Shown: piece after piece, positions 8,135-16,166 of the stretch
Numbering within the stretch: position 1 is the stretch's first letter
Layout: the number at the start of each line of letters is the position of its first letter
Source of the DNA: Sinorhizobium sp. A49
GTDB taxonomy: Bacteria > Pseudomonadota > Alphaproteobacteria > Rhizobiales > Rhizobiaceae
NCBI RefSeq assembly: GCF_002002725.1
Contig: NZ_MUNW01000034.1
Span: 1 to 64,000 of the forward strand
DNA: 64,000 nucleotides
Direction of reading: 5' to 3'
The notes under the pieces: model-generated
The model's input: the letters and a program-made list of their open reading frames with translations, nothing else
What the model was told of the DNA's origin: nothing
Databases searched by the model: none
Program-made: the position numbers and the translations under genes

Positions 8135-9202
8135 ATGCGGTACTTGATTTCTTTTCTCTTTTTCGTTCTCTGTCCCCGGCTGCTTCTGGCCGCACCGGTC
8201 ATTTTCCCGGCGCTCTCCGGCGCCTCAGATGCCCGGACGCTGGTCGTCTATTCCTCGCTCGACGAGCCACTCGCCAAACCCATGATCCTCGGCTTTCAAC
8301 AAGCCAACCCGGATGTTGCCGTGCGCTATGAGGACATGCTGACGGGTGAGATCTACGACCGTATCGTCAAGGAAACCGACGCGGGACTGAAGACTGCGGA
8401 CTTCGCCTTCTCGTCCGCAATGGATCTGCAAGTCAAGCTCAGCAACGACGGCTACGCCCAGCGCAGCGACATGCCGATGAGCGGTCGCTGGCCGGCCTGG
8501 GCAAACTGGCGCAACACGGCCTATGCGCTCACCTTCGAGCCGGCTGTCTTCGTCTACCACAAGCCGAGCTTTACCAGGGAAGCACCGCCTTCGACCCGCG
8601 CCGAATTCGTCGAATACCTGAAGCGCCAGGGCGCCGACGTGTTCGGTCGGATCGGCACCTATGACATCGAGCGTTCGGGCGTCGGCTTTCTCTTCATGTC
8701 GCGCGACCAGGAACAGTTCGGCGACATCTGGGATGTCATCCAGGCGATGGGAGCCGCCGGCGTCAAACTCTATTCGACCAGCCAGGCCATTCTGGAGCGT
8801 GTCGCCGACGGGCGGTTCGTGCTCGGCTACAACATCCTCGGCTCCTATGCTGCCGATTGGGCAAAACGGCACCCGGATGTCGGCATCGTGCTGCCCAAGG
8901 ACTATACCGTCGTAATGTCGCGCATCGGTCTCGTGCCGCAGGCCTCCGCCTCCCCCGACCTCGGTCGCCGCTATCTGGAGTTCTTCATGTCCAAGGAAGG
9001 CCAGACGATCATGGCGCGGCAATTGCAGATCCCTGCCGTCAGCCCCGATGTCGCGGGTGAGAATACTGCCAACACCATGCAGGAAATGCTTGGCGCGCAA
9101 TTGCGCCCCGTGCCCGTCAGCCCGGGTTTGATGGTCTATCTCGATCAGGTCAAGCGGTCGCGGCTCATTGCCCGCTGGAACGAGGTTCTGCGGCTTCACT
9201 AA
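8135..9202 (+). CDS. Periplasmic solute-binding protein next to the TctDE pair
   Basis: A 355-residue protein. From the ATG at 8135 it starts MRYLISFLFFVLCPRLLLAA, a clear signal peptide; the frame is open to a TTG at 8096, which would spoil it. The mature part has the fold of Fe(3+)/polyamine-class (type 2) binding proteins: TLVVYSSLDEPLAKPMILGF at the N-terminus, then DFAFSSAMDLQVKL and a C-terminal YLEFFMSKEGQTIMA. No permease or ATPase follows. It is divergent from the response regulator over about 80 bases, so it may be a ligand-sensing partner of the kinase rather than part of a transporter. The ligand is unknown. Confidence 0.75.
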   Translation: MRYLISFLFFVLCPRLLLAAPVIFPALSGASDARTLVVYSSLDEPLAKPMILGFQQANPDVAVRYEDMLTGEIYDRIVKETDAGLKTADFAFSSAMDLQVKLSNDGYAQRSDMPMSGRWPAWANWRNTAYALTFEPAVFVYHKPSFTREAPPSTRAEFVEYLKRQGADVFGRIGTYDIERSGVGFLFMSRDQEQFGDIWDVIQAMGAAGVKLYSTSQAILERVADGRFVLGYNILGSYAADWAKRHPDVGIVLPKDYTVVMSRIGLVPQASASPDLGRRYLEFFMSKEGQTIMARQLQIPAVSPDVAGENTANTMQEMLGAQLRPVPVSPGLMVYLDQVKRSRLIARWNEVLRLH

Positions 9203-9474
9203 TTCCACGATCGACTGGGGGAACTCTGTCTCGTTGCTCCGTCCGCCCTCGGATCTCTCAAATGGGCCTGATGACCATGGGTAGTCTTGCGTTGGTCGCC
9301 GCCGTTCGAACAGGGGATCGCAGCCCGCCGGGAGAGATTGTGGCTAACAGTCGACGACGGCACCCCTGGACATTCGGTGCGGCTTCCAGCGAAATGACAC
9401 GTTGTTCTCATGTCGGACAGAGCGCGCTTCCGCGCCAATTCAGGCAAGCCGCAGGGCTGTAAGAGAAAGCCTAC
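9203..9474. other. Intergenic region, nothing recognised
   Basis: About 270 bases between the binding-protein gene and the PIN toxin gene, which converge on it. No convincing gene, terminator hairpin or repeat was seen. Confidence 0.3.
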
Positions 9475-9909
9475 CTATACCTTTGGCAGTGCCTCGAAGG
9501 GATCTAGTGACGGAACGCCCAACGGTGCAAAATGACGCAGATTGCGTGTCAAAACAGTCAGGCCATGCACTTGGGCCGTGGCAGCTATCGCAATATCTTC
9601 GAAGCCCGGCTGATGGGCGCGAGCATCATCTAGAATTTGCCCAGCTGCGTGCGCGCATCGCAGATCGAACGGCAACAGCTTCTGCGCATACAGATACTCT
9701 ATGCTTTCCCACCAATCCTTTAGCCGCCGCGCCTTGGTGGTCGCGCCTTCTCGTTCCGCCTTGGCAATCCCAGATTTAACCTCAGTCGCCGAGATAACAG
9801 ACAGGAACAGCTGCGAACTAGCCTTATCGAGCCATTCGACAAGCTGCCCGGAACTTTGACGTTTGGACGGGGCAAGCGCAGATATCACGTTCGTATCAAC
9901 CAGAAACAT
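9475..9909 (-). CDS. PIN-domain ribonuclease toxin (VapC/FitB type)
   Basis: This 144-residue PIN protein has the acidic residues expected for a metal-dependent RNase: Asp5 in MFLVDTNVIS, Glu43 in SATEVKSG, and Glu104-Asp105 in GFEDIAIAATA, followed by the conserved LTRNLRHF strand. The usual fourth acidic residue after TRN is replaced by His in LRHF, which is seen in other active family members. Its ATG shares one base with the stop of the upstream antitoxin gene (TGATG), the standard arrangement of a type II toxin-antitoxin pair. Toxins of this class cleave tRNA or rRNA when the antitoxin is degraded. Confidence 0.88.
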   Translation of the reverse strand: MFLVDTNVISALAPSKRQSSGQLVEWLDKASSQLFLSVISATEVKSGIAKAEREGATTKARRLKDWWESIEYLYAQKLLPFDLRCAHAAGQILDDARAHQPGFEDIAIAATAQVHGLTVLTRNLRHFAPLGVPSLDPFEALPKV

Positions 9910-10151
9910 CAGAGATCAATCATCCGACTCGGCTTGTTGCCGCGCGGCGGGATATCGTCCTCGTCACCAGGATAAGAAGCGAGGAGCCGTCCGAAACTCG
10001 GAACGTTTTTCAGCTTCTCATACTCCTCGAACGAAAGTACGACGACTTCCTTTTTTCCGTGCCGGGTGATGATTGCGGGATTGCCGCGGACCGCCTGATC
10101 GACAACAGCAGATAGCGTTGCCTTCGCATCCTTGAGCTGAATCTCTTTCAT
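9909..10151 (-). CDS. Phd/YefM-family antitoxin
   Basis: An 80-residue protein starting MKEIQLKDAKATLSAVVDQA, typical of the Phd/YefM DNA-binding fold. It continues with NPAIITRHGKKEVVVLSFEEYEKL, the family's central strand-helix, and ends in an acidic/Pro-rich tail (PGDEDDIPPRGNKPSRMIDL) expected to wrap the toxin. The start at 10151 fits the family length; the frame is open to 10259, but that part is unlike the family. Phd proteins repress their own promoter, so the region 10152-10260 should hold the operator. It is the first gene of a two-gene operon with the PIN toxin. Confidence 0.88.
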   Translation of the reverse strand: MKEIQLKDAKATLSAVVDQAVRGNPAIITRHGKKEVVVLSFEEYEKLKNVPSFGRLLASYPGDEDDIPPRGNKPSRMIDL

Positions 10152-10336
10152 GTCGCCCTCGAACCAATGACTACAGTAGTCATATAACCGCATCGCCGCA
10201 CGCGAACAAGAGCCAGAGCGCTTAGAGACCCCAGTATCTGAGCACCACCTCGCCACCACATGAACGATGGCAGTTTGGCTTTGGCAAATCGGTTAAGCAC
10301 TTATATTGTGTTCTAACCAGTTATAAGCTTCATGCG

Positions 10337-10352
10337 CTATAACTTGCTATAG
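10337..10352. promoter_or_regulatory. Short inverted repeat before the AAA ATPase gene
   Basis: The sequence ctata-acttgc-tatag lies 14 bases upstream of the ATPase start, in an AT-rich stretch unlike the rest of the window. It could be a small operator or part of a promoter. The function is not shown. Confidence 0.3.
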
Positions 10353-10365
10353 GTAGGTATATTTC

Positions 10366-11553
10366 ATGGATAAAGTTCGGAACCCCTTCGCTCCCGGTGC
10401 TGGATCGCAACCGCCGGAGCTTGCCGGACGTGACAGAATTCTCGATGACGCCAAAATCGCGGTACAGCGAGTCATTCGCGGCAAGCCGACCCTATCCCAA
10501 ATCTTGCTTGGGCTTCGGGGCGTCGGAAAGACTGTCTTGCTAAACAAGATTGAACAAATTGCCGAGGAACATGGACATTTGACGTCCATAATTGCAGCTC
10601 CGGAAGGAGTGCCACTCCCAACCCTCATCTATCCTCGCATACACCAGGTTCTCCACAAGCTCAGCGTAGTTGAGCAGGCAAGAATTTCAACTTTTAATGC
10701 GATGCGAGCGCTACGCGGGTTTGCCTCGGTGTTCAAAGTGGAGATTGGAGATTTCGCGCTGTCGGTGGACCCCGAAACTGGAACTGCGGACAGTGGAAAC
10801 ATTGAATACGATCTAGCGGAGCTATTCGTCAAAGTCGGTGAGGCAGCGAAAGCAGCAGGGCGCGGATGGACTCTCCTGATCGACGAGATTCAATATATTG
10901 GCGATCAGGACTACGCTGCATTGATCGTTGCCATCCATCGGGTAAATCAAAAGGGCCTCCCCGTCTTGTTCTTCGGGGCCGGCCTACCCCAGGTGGCGGC
11001 CCTTTCCGGTGATGCCAAATCTTATGCTGAGCGGCTGTTCTCCTACCGCTCGGTGGGTGCCCTGGACCAGAAATCGGCTGAGCTTGCCATCAGGAATCCA
11101 ATTGAGGAAGAAGGTGAGCAGATAGAACTAGATGCGCTGCATGCCATTGTCGGGAAGACGCGTGGTTATCCCTACTTCCTTCAAGAATGGGGCTATCAGG
11201 CGTGGGATACGGCAGATCGCTCACCGATAGATGTGGTAGACGTTGATCAATCTTCGCAAAAGGCCTTGCAAAGGCTCGACGACGGCTTCTTTCGGGTGCG
11301 ATTCGACCGGTTGACGCCGCGCGAACGCGAGTACGTTTGCGCTATGGCGAAACTCGGCGACGGTCCCTATAAGTCAGGAGACGTTGCAGAGATGATGAAA
11401 GAACCGCCGAATAAGCTTGGACCAATGCGGGCGAGCATCATTAAAAAAGGCATGATCTATAGCCCTTCTTATGGGGACATCGATTTTACGGTACCTCTGT
11501 TTGGCGAATACTTGGTCCGCAACTGGATCAAAGCCAGCGCCCCTGGCGGATAG
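10366..11553 (+). CDS. AAA-family ATPase, function unknown
   Basis: A 395-residue cytoplasmic ATPase. Walker A is GLRGVGKT at residues 49-56; Walker B is TLLIDEI near 169-175, with Asp173 and Glu174. A GAGLPQ sensor-like strand follows (VLFFGAGLPQVAALSG), then a lid region with YPYFLQEWGY and a C-terminal winged-helix-like part (LTPREREYVCAMAKLGDGP...VAEMMKEPPNKLGPMRASII). The layout matches Orc1/Cdc6- or STAND-like AAA proteins annotated only as ATP-binding protein in many bacteria. Its GC content and AT-rich upstream region differ from its neighbours, and toxin-antitoxin genes flank it, so it is probably acquired. A defence or plasmid-maintenance role is possible but unproven. Confidence 0.75.
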   Translation: MDKVRNPFAPGAGSQPPELAGRDRILDDAKIAVQRVIRGKPTLSQILLGLRGVGKTVLLNKIEQIAEEHGHLTSIIAAPEGVPLPTLIYPRIHQVLHKLSVVEQARISTFNAMRALRGFASVFKVEIGDFALSVDPETGTADSGNIEYDLAELFVKVGEAAKAAGRGWTLLIDEIQYIGDQDYAALIVAIHRVNQKGLPVLFFGAGLPQVAALSGDAKSYAERLFSYRSVGALDQKSAELAIRNPIEEEGEQIELDALHAIVGKTRGYPYFLQEWGYQAWDTADRSPIDVVDVDQSSQKALQRLDDGFFRVRFDRLTPREREYVCAMAKLGDGPYKSGDVAEMMKEPPNKLGPMRASIIKKGMIYSPSYGDIDFTVPLFGEYLVRNWIKASAPGG

Positions 11554-11621
11554 CGAAGCCAGTTTGGTCGAGCCAACTGCTCTTTCACCGTCACAGAGGC
11601 GTCCCCAAAACACCAGAGTTC

Positions 11622-11858
11622 TCACATCTCGTCGGTGAAGTGCTTCATGTCAAAATCGGGTTTGCGCGACCCCATATGCGCGCTGAGCCTGTGTTGTATT
11701 CTCGCGACGCGCTCGCGCAACAGCGGTTCTTTCCGGATACTATCGATCTCATGCTGCAAGGTGCACCGAACAGTCTCTGTCTCGTTAGGAGCCTTTGACA
11801 TCTTCTGGAGTTCGGATGCGAGATGGGCGGCTGCCTCGTCCCGAATATAAAGCGCCAT
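11622..11858 (-). CDS. VapB/PSK-type antitoxin without a partner toxin
   Basis: A 78-residue protein starting MALYIRDEAAAHLASELQKM. This matches the Rv0623-like antitoxin family (PSK transcription factor), whose members begin MALxIRDPEVxxLA and usually precede a vapC gene. The C-terminal half (ERVARIQHRLSAHMG...DMKHFTDEM) resembles the toxin-binding tail. The stretch usually reading GxSKTEAVRxAL is altered here (APNETETVRCTLQ). Downstream on the same strand only 68 bases remain before the convergent ATPase gene, so no PIN toxin follows. It is either an orphan or the remnant of a broken pair. The frame extends upstream to 11915, but the family start is at 11858. Confidence 0.65.
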   Translation of the reverse strand: MALYIRDEAAAHLASELQKMSKAPNETETVRCTLQHEIDSIRKEPLLRERVARIQHRLSAHMGSRKPDFDMKHFTDEM

Positions 11859-12269
11859 GGCTTTCTCCCGAAAATCCCGACTGAAGTATCTGAATGTTTT
11901 CGTCGGCATATTCAAGGCAACACAAGGCTATTGAAAAGAGAACGTTCGCGATTCGCGCACCCACCGGAAACTGCAGGGGCTCCTTCCCGATATCAGTCCA
12001 ATCGCGCAGCAATGCGGCAAGAACCGCCTAAGATTTCGTAAACACTGCGCTTCATTTCCGCATTGAGGGCTTGATGTCAGCTTAATGTCAGCTTTCTATG
12101 ATGGCTTAGCAGTCACCGGAGCCCCGTGGAGGCGGGCCTGCCGGTTGCGCACTGGGAGGAAGCCACCAATCCGGTCAGCGACAAGGGTCCTTTGGGCACC
12201 GTCGCGTCTTCCCGTTCGCACGCAGAAACAACGTGCGCGTGGAAAATCGCGCCTCATGGAGGACTGACC
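11859..12269. other. 411-base intergenic region upstream of tctC
   Basis: No gene is supported. It holds the direct repeat at 12074-12094 and the untranslated leader of tctC. The open frame from 12126 running into tctC lacks a good start and precedes the signal peptide, so it is treated as non-coding. Confidence 0.5.
12074..12094 (+). promoter_or_regulatory. Direct repeat, candidate TctD operator upstream of tctCBA
   Basis: Two copies of atgtcagctt start at 12074 and 12085, exactly 11 bases apart, about 176 bases before the tctC start. Tandem half-sites one helical turn apart are what OmpR-family regulators recognise, and a TctD-like regulator is encoded 4 kb upstream. The link between them is inferred. 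Confidence 0.5.
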
Positions 12270-13214
12270 TTGAAACACTTTTTCCTGGCATCCATTCTCG
12301 CCGGCGCTATGGCATTGCCGGCCTATGCGGCTGACTACACCATCATCGCTCCGGCAAATCCGGGCGGCGGCTGGGACCAGACCGCTCGCTCGCTCCAGAC
12401 CGTCATGCAGCAGGAAGGCATTTCCGGCAACGTTCAGGTTCAGAACGTACCGGGCGCCGGCGGCACCATCGGTCTCGCCCAGTTCGCAAGCCAGCAGAAG
12501 GGCAACCCGAACGCGCTCATCGTCGGCGGTTACGTCATGGTCGGTGCGATCCTGACCAACAAGTCGCCGGTTACCCTGAAGGACGTCACACCGATTGCGC
12601 GCCTCACCGGCGAGTATGAAGCGATCGTCGTTCCGGCCGCTTCCGAGATCAAGACGATGGCCGACCTCGTCGAAGCCCTCAAGAAAGATCCGGGCGCCGT
12701 TTCCTGGGCTGGCGGCTCTGCCGGCGGTACCGACCACATCGCCGTTGGCCTGATCGCCAAGGCAGCTGGTGTCGACCCGACCAAGATCAACTACATCGCC
12801 TATTCCGGCGGCGGCGAAGCCCTTGCAGCCATCCTCGGCAGCCAGGTCACGGCCGGCATCTCCGGTTACGGCGAGTTCGAAGCCCAGGTCAAGGCCGGCA
12901 CGCTGCGCCTGATCGCAGTTTCGAGCGGCGAGCGCCTGCCCGGCATCGACGCACCGACGCTGAAGGAATCCGGCCTCGATGTCGTCGTAGAAAACTGGCG
13001 CATGGTTGCAGCCGCTCCGGGCCTGACCGACGAGCAGAAGGCAGCCGTTTCGGCTGACGTCGAAAAGCTCGCCAAGTCGGCCGGCTGGCAGGAAGTCCTG
13101 AAGACCAAGGGCTGGCAGGACAGCTACCTCTCTGGCGACGCTTTCGCCGCCCAGCTCGACAAGGACGTTGCGGCAACCGAAGGCGTCCTCAAGGACATTG
13201 GACTGGTGAAATGA
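12270..13214 (+). CDS. tctC: TctC, periplasmic tricarboxylate-binding protein
   Basis: A 314-residue protein. The start is the TTG at 12270, preceded by ggagga at 12258-12263; it yields MKHFFLASILAGAMALPAYA, a good signal peptide cut before ADYTII. The mature protein has the Bug/TctC fold: IIAPANPGGGWDQTARSLQ at the ligand pocket, then NVPGAGGTIGLAQFA, the GSAGGTDHIAVGLIAKAAG loop, and AYSGGGEALAAILGSQVTAGISG. It captures a tricarboxylate or similar acid for the TctAB permease encoded next to it, whose first gene overlaps its stop by 4 bases. The ligand cannot be told from sequence. Confidence 0.9.
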   Translation: MKHFFLASILAGAMALPAYAADYTIIAPANPGGGWDQTARSLQTVMQQEGISGNVQVQNVPGAGGTIGLAQFASQQKGNPNALIVGGYVMVGAILTNKSPVTLKDVTPIARLTGEYEAIVVPAASEIKTMADLVEALKKDPGAVSWAGGSAGGTDHIAVGLIAKAAGVDPTKINYIAYSGGGEALAAILGSQVTAGISGYGEFEAQVKAGTLRLIAVSSGERLPGIDAPTLKESGLDVVVENWRMVAAAPGLTDEQKAAVSADVEKLAKSAGWQEVLKTKGWQDSYLSGDAFAAQLDKDVAATEGVLKDIGLVK

Positions 13215-13702
13215 CCAAGGGGCTCAACCCTTCAACCACAACGCGTCGCCCGGATCGGGCGGCGCTCTTCATCGCGGCCGTGCTCGCCGCCATCGCTGGC
13301 CTCATCTTCTGGGACGTGTCACGCCTTTCGGGCGCTGCCGGCTACTCCCAGGTCGGACCGACGACAGTCCCCTATGCCATCGCCTGCTGTCTCGCGGGCC
13401 TTGCCGTCTGGACCGTCTTTGCGGCATTCCGCAACGATTTCCCCGAGCGCGAGCGCCAGGAAATCTCGCCGGTCATCTGGATCGTCGCCGGGCTTGCAGC
13501 GCAGATGCTGCTCTTGAACGTCGCAGGCTTTTCGATCGCCACCGGCATTCTCTTTGCGCTCACCGCACGCGGCTTCGGCAAGCGCAAACTCTGGTTCTCC
13601 TTGCCAGTCGGCATCGCGCTCTGTTTTGCCGTCTGGGTGATTTTCGCCAAGCTCCTGCAGTTGTCGCTGCCCGCAGGGCCGCTTGAACGCCTGTTCTTCT
13701 AA
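13211..13702 (+). CDS. tctB: TctB, small permease subunit of the TTT transporter
   Basis: This 163-residue membrane protein has about four hydrophobic helices: residues 17-36, 56-74, 92-124 (probably two), and 132-150. It contains the family-typical [20 protein letters not shown] and [18 protein letters not shown]. It overlaps tctC (ATGA) and is followed by tctA after 14 bases, so tctCBA is one operon. TctB is the small integral membrane component of the tripartite tricarboxylate transporter and works with TctA; secondary uptake is driven by an ion gradient. Confidence 0.9.
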   Translation: MTKGLNPSTTTRRPDRAALFIAAVLAAIAGLIFWDVSRLSGAAGYSQVGPTTVPYAIACCLAGLAVWTVFAAFRNDFPERERQEISPVIWIVAGLAAQMLLLNVAGFSIATGILFALTARGFGKRKLWFSLPVGIALCFAVWVIFAKLLQLSLPAGPLERLFF

Positions 13703-13716
13703 GAGGGCCGTCGACC

Positions 13717-15234
13717 ATGGCTACTTTTGATTTCCTGCTGCAGGGACTGTGGGTTGCTGCCCAACCGATGAACCTGCTCTACGCGCTGATCGGCGTGACG
13801 CTCGGGACCGCCGTCGGCGTTCTCCCTGGCATCGGCCCGGCTTTGACCGTGGCCCTTCTTCTGCCCGTCACCTACCAGCTCGATCCGGCCGGTTCTCTGA
13901 TCATGTTTGCCGGTATCTATTACGGCGGCATGTATGGCGGCTCGACCACGTCGATCCTGCTCAATACACCGGGCGAAAGTGCCTCGATCGTCACCGCCCT
14001 CGAAGGCAACAAGATGGCGCGCGCCGGACGGGGCGGACCCGCCCTTGCCACCGCCGCCATCGGCTCCTTCGTTGCCGGCCTGATCGCCACACTCGGCCTT
14101 GCCTTCATCGCGCCCTATATCGTCAAGCTGGCGCTGGTCTTCGGTCCACGCGAATATTTCGCGCTGATGGTCCTCGCCTTCGTCACCGTGTCTTCGGCGT
14201 TCGGCGACAGCACCCTTCGCGGGTTGACCGCCCTCTTCGTCGGCCTGGCGCTTTCCGTCGTCGGCATCGACCAGCTGACCGGCCAGGCGCGCCTCTCCTT
14301 CGGTGTCCCGGAACTGCTCGACGGCATCGAGGTCACCACGCTCGCCGTGGCGATGTTCGCGATCGGCGAGACCCTGTTCATCGCCGCCCAGGGCGAAAAG
14401 GGTCCTGACAAGGTCGAGGCCGTGCGTGGTTCGATCTGGATGAGCAAGCTCGATTGGGCGCGCTCGTGGAAGCCCTGGCTTCGCGGCACGTTCATCGGCT
14501 TCCCGATCGGCGCGATGCCGGCCGGCGGCGCCGAGATCGGCACCTTCCTGTCCTATGCGGCGGAAAAGCGCCTGGCAAAACATCCAGAAGAATTCGGCCA
14601 TGGCGCCATCGAAGGCGTCGCTGGACCGGAAGCTGCCAACAATGCATCGGCTGCCGGTACGCTCGTTCCGCTCCTGACGCTCGGCCTGCCGACGACGGCG
14701 ACCGCCGCGATCATGCTTGCCGGCTTCCAGCAGTATGGCTTGCAGCCCGGCCCGCTGTTGTTTGCGACAAACCCGCAGCTCGTCTGGGGTCTGATCGCCA
14801 GCCTCCTGATCGCCAACTTCATGCTGCTGGTCCTGAACCTGCCGCTGATCGGCCTGTGGGTGAAGCTGCTGACCATTCCGAAGCCATGGCTTTATGCCGG
14901 CATTCTGATGTTTGCGACGCTCGGCACCATCGGCGCCAACCCGTCGGTCTACGAACTCGGCATGCTGCTCGCCTTCGGTCTGCTCGGCTATGCCATGCGT
15001 GTGTTCGGTTACCCGATTGCGCCTGTCGTCGTCGGCCTGATCCTCGGGCCGCTCGCCGAGCAGCAGCTCCGCCGGGCGCTGGCCATCAGCCAGGGTGACG
15101 TCAGCGTGCTCTTCACTTCGCCGATCGCCGCCGTGCTGCTGGTCATTGCTGCCGCAGCCCTGATCATCCCGCTGATCCTCAGGGCCCGCGGACGTGGCGA
15201 AGTGCTGGCGCAGCTCGCGGCCAACGAAGACTAA
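13717..15234 (+). CDS. tctA: TctA, large permease subunit of the TTT transporter
   Basis: A 505-residue inner-membrane protein with about 12 helices, the usual length for TctA. It carries the family signature [21 protein letters not shown] near residues 30-50, with [20 protein letters not shown] at about 69-88 and the second glycine-rich repeat [39 protein letters not shown] is the conserved motif of the second half. It is the last gene of tctCBA; a 10-bp inverted repeat 120 bases downstream may end the transcript. Regulation by the TctD-like regulator is suggested by the upstream direct repeat. Confidence 0.92.
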   Translation: MATFDFLLQGLWVAAQPMNLLYALIGVTLGTAVGVLPGIGPALTVALLLPVTYQLDPAGSLIMFAGIYYGGMYGGSTTSILLNTPGESASIVTALEGNKMARAGRGGPALATAAIGSFVAGLIATLGLAFIAPYIVKLALVFGPREYFALMVLAFVTVSSAFGDSTLRGLTALFVGLALSVVGIDQLTGQARLSFGVPELLDGIEVTTLAVAMFAIGETLFIAAQGEKGPDKVEAVRGSIWMSKLDWARSWKPWLRGTFIGFPIGAMPAGGAEIGTFLSYAAEKRLAKHPEEFGHGAIEGVAGPEAANNASAAGTLVPLLTLGLPTTATAAIMLAGFQQYGLQPGPLLFATNPQLVWGLIASLLIANFMLLVLNLPLIGLWVKLLTIPKPWLYAGILMFATLGTIGANPSVYELGMLLAFGLLGYAMRVFGYPIAPVVVGLILGPLAEQQLRRALAISQGDVSVLFTSPIAAVLLVIAAAALIIPLILRARGRGEVLAQLAANED

Positions 15235-15356
15235 ACAGCCCTGCTGCGTCGCGCCTGTTCAGGGCCGGCGCGGCAACGCTCCGACCTTCTGCATGATCTT
15301 CCTTAAATCGTTTCCGGTTTGGGGGAATTCTGCAGGAGCCTCCCAAGGCTCAAACA

Positions 15357-15391
15357 GCAGGCCCGGTCGATGGACAGTCGGCCGGGCCTGC
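15357..15391 (+). terminator. Perfect 10-bp inverted repeat after tctA
   Basis: The arms gcaggcccgg (15357-15366) and ccgggcctgc (15382-15391) flank a 15-base loop. No T-run follows, so factor-independent termination is uncertain. It could instead be an operator for the small gene at 15490. Confidence 0.4.
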
Positions 15392-15489
15392 TTCCGTTGC
15401 ATGGCTGGAGTGTCCAATTGTGCATTGCAAAAAGACCCGGCAAACCCCATCTTTTGCTCATCAGAGAGAAAACGAAAGCGAGCAAAGAG

Positions 15490-15657
15490 ATGGCTACCAC
15501 AACTTACCGCAAGGGTTTCATCGGCCGCGCATTCGCAGTTCTCGGCGCCGCTAGCGCTGCTGCAGCTGCTGTCGAGGGCCACCGCCGCCCGAAGGCAAGC
15601 GACCTGCGCACCCTCGGCATCGACCCGGCCAACTTCCCGGGTGCAGAGCGCAACTAA
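15490..15657 (+). CDS. 55-residue conserved-looking small protein
   Basis: It starts MATTTYRKGFIGRAFAVLGA, followed by an Ala-rich helix and EGHRRPKASDLRTLGIDPAN. The N-terminus is basic and amphipathic. The C-terminal SDLRTLGID resembles the DLGIxR tail of DUF1127/YjiS small proteins, but the family is not certain. It stands alone between tctA and an oppositely directed gene, with a terminator-like hairpin directly downstream (15670-15697), which supports it being expressed as a single gene. The upstream frame to 15319 is non-coding in character. Confidence 0.6.
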   Translation: MATTTYRKGFIGRAFAVLGAASAAAAAVEGHRRPKASDLRTLGIDPANFPGAERN

Positions 15658-15669
15658 CAGAGATTTCCA

Positions 15670-15697
15670 GCGCCCGTCATCGCGACAGGGCGCTTTA
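15670..15697 (+). terminator. Terminator-like hairpin after the 55-residue gene
   Basis: The arms gcgccc (15670-15675) and gggcgc (15688-15693) are followed by ttt and lie 13 bases after the stop codon. Confidence 0.5.
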
Positions 15698-15765
15698 TCC
15701 TCCCAAGGATGAGACGGCTCGACATCGCGAGATGACGGGCCGTCATTCTTTTGCATCTGGGCTTG

Positions 15766-16038
15766 CTAGCGCCCTGTGGCCGCGCGGACAAAGTCGCGCA
15801 TGCGCTGCCGCAGAATGCGCCCCCATGGCACCTCCGCATCAATGGCCCGGTATCCGGCCTGCGTCAGTGAAAAGCGAACGCTACCGTCAATCTCTCGTCT
15901 TGTGATGTATTGCATGTTCAAGGCGCGAAAGACTGCCGCGTGAAGCTCCTGCGGCCATTCGATATCGTCGGCCGGCACCCGATGGGCGCCCGCTCGGTAT
16001 ACCTCTTCCAAGACCCGCGTCAGATCACTTGAAATCAT
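15766..16038 (-). CDS. Hypothetical small protein, possible winged-helix
   Basis: A 90-residue protein starting MISSDLTRVLEEVYRAGAHR. The start at 16038 has a ggag ribosome-binding site in front. Residues 20-65 read as helix-helix-strand-strand with FRALNMQYITRREIDGSVRFSLTQAGYRAI, in the manner of small winged-helix or PadR-like wing segments. No family was recognised with confidence. It faces away from the 55-residue gene and lies downstream of the TerC gene, separated from it by a strong bidirectional hairpin, so it probably has its own promoter. Confidence 0.5.
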   Translation of the reverse strand: MISSDLTRVLEEVYRAGAHRVPADDIEWPQELHAAVFRALNMQYITRREIDGSVRFSLTQAGYRAIDAEVPWGRILRQRMRDFVRAATGR

Positions 16039-16105
16039 CAAACGGTTATCTCCGGATAGCGACTGTTTGGCAATCTCAGCAAGTGCGGTTGCGGTAGCGC
16101 AAAGC

Positions 16106-16143
16106 AAAAGGCCCCGGCGCACTTTTGCACCGGGGCCCTTTTT
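16106..16143 (-). terminator. Strong hairpin terminator after the TerC-family gene
   Basis: The stem ggccccggcgc (16110-16120) pairs with gcaccggggcc (16127-16137). T-runs flank it on either strand (aaaag before, ccctttttg after). It lies 24 bases after the stop of the TerC gene on the minus strand. Confidence 0.75.
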
Positions 16144-16166
16144 GAGAGCGCTAGGGTCGAAGCAGC

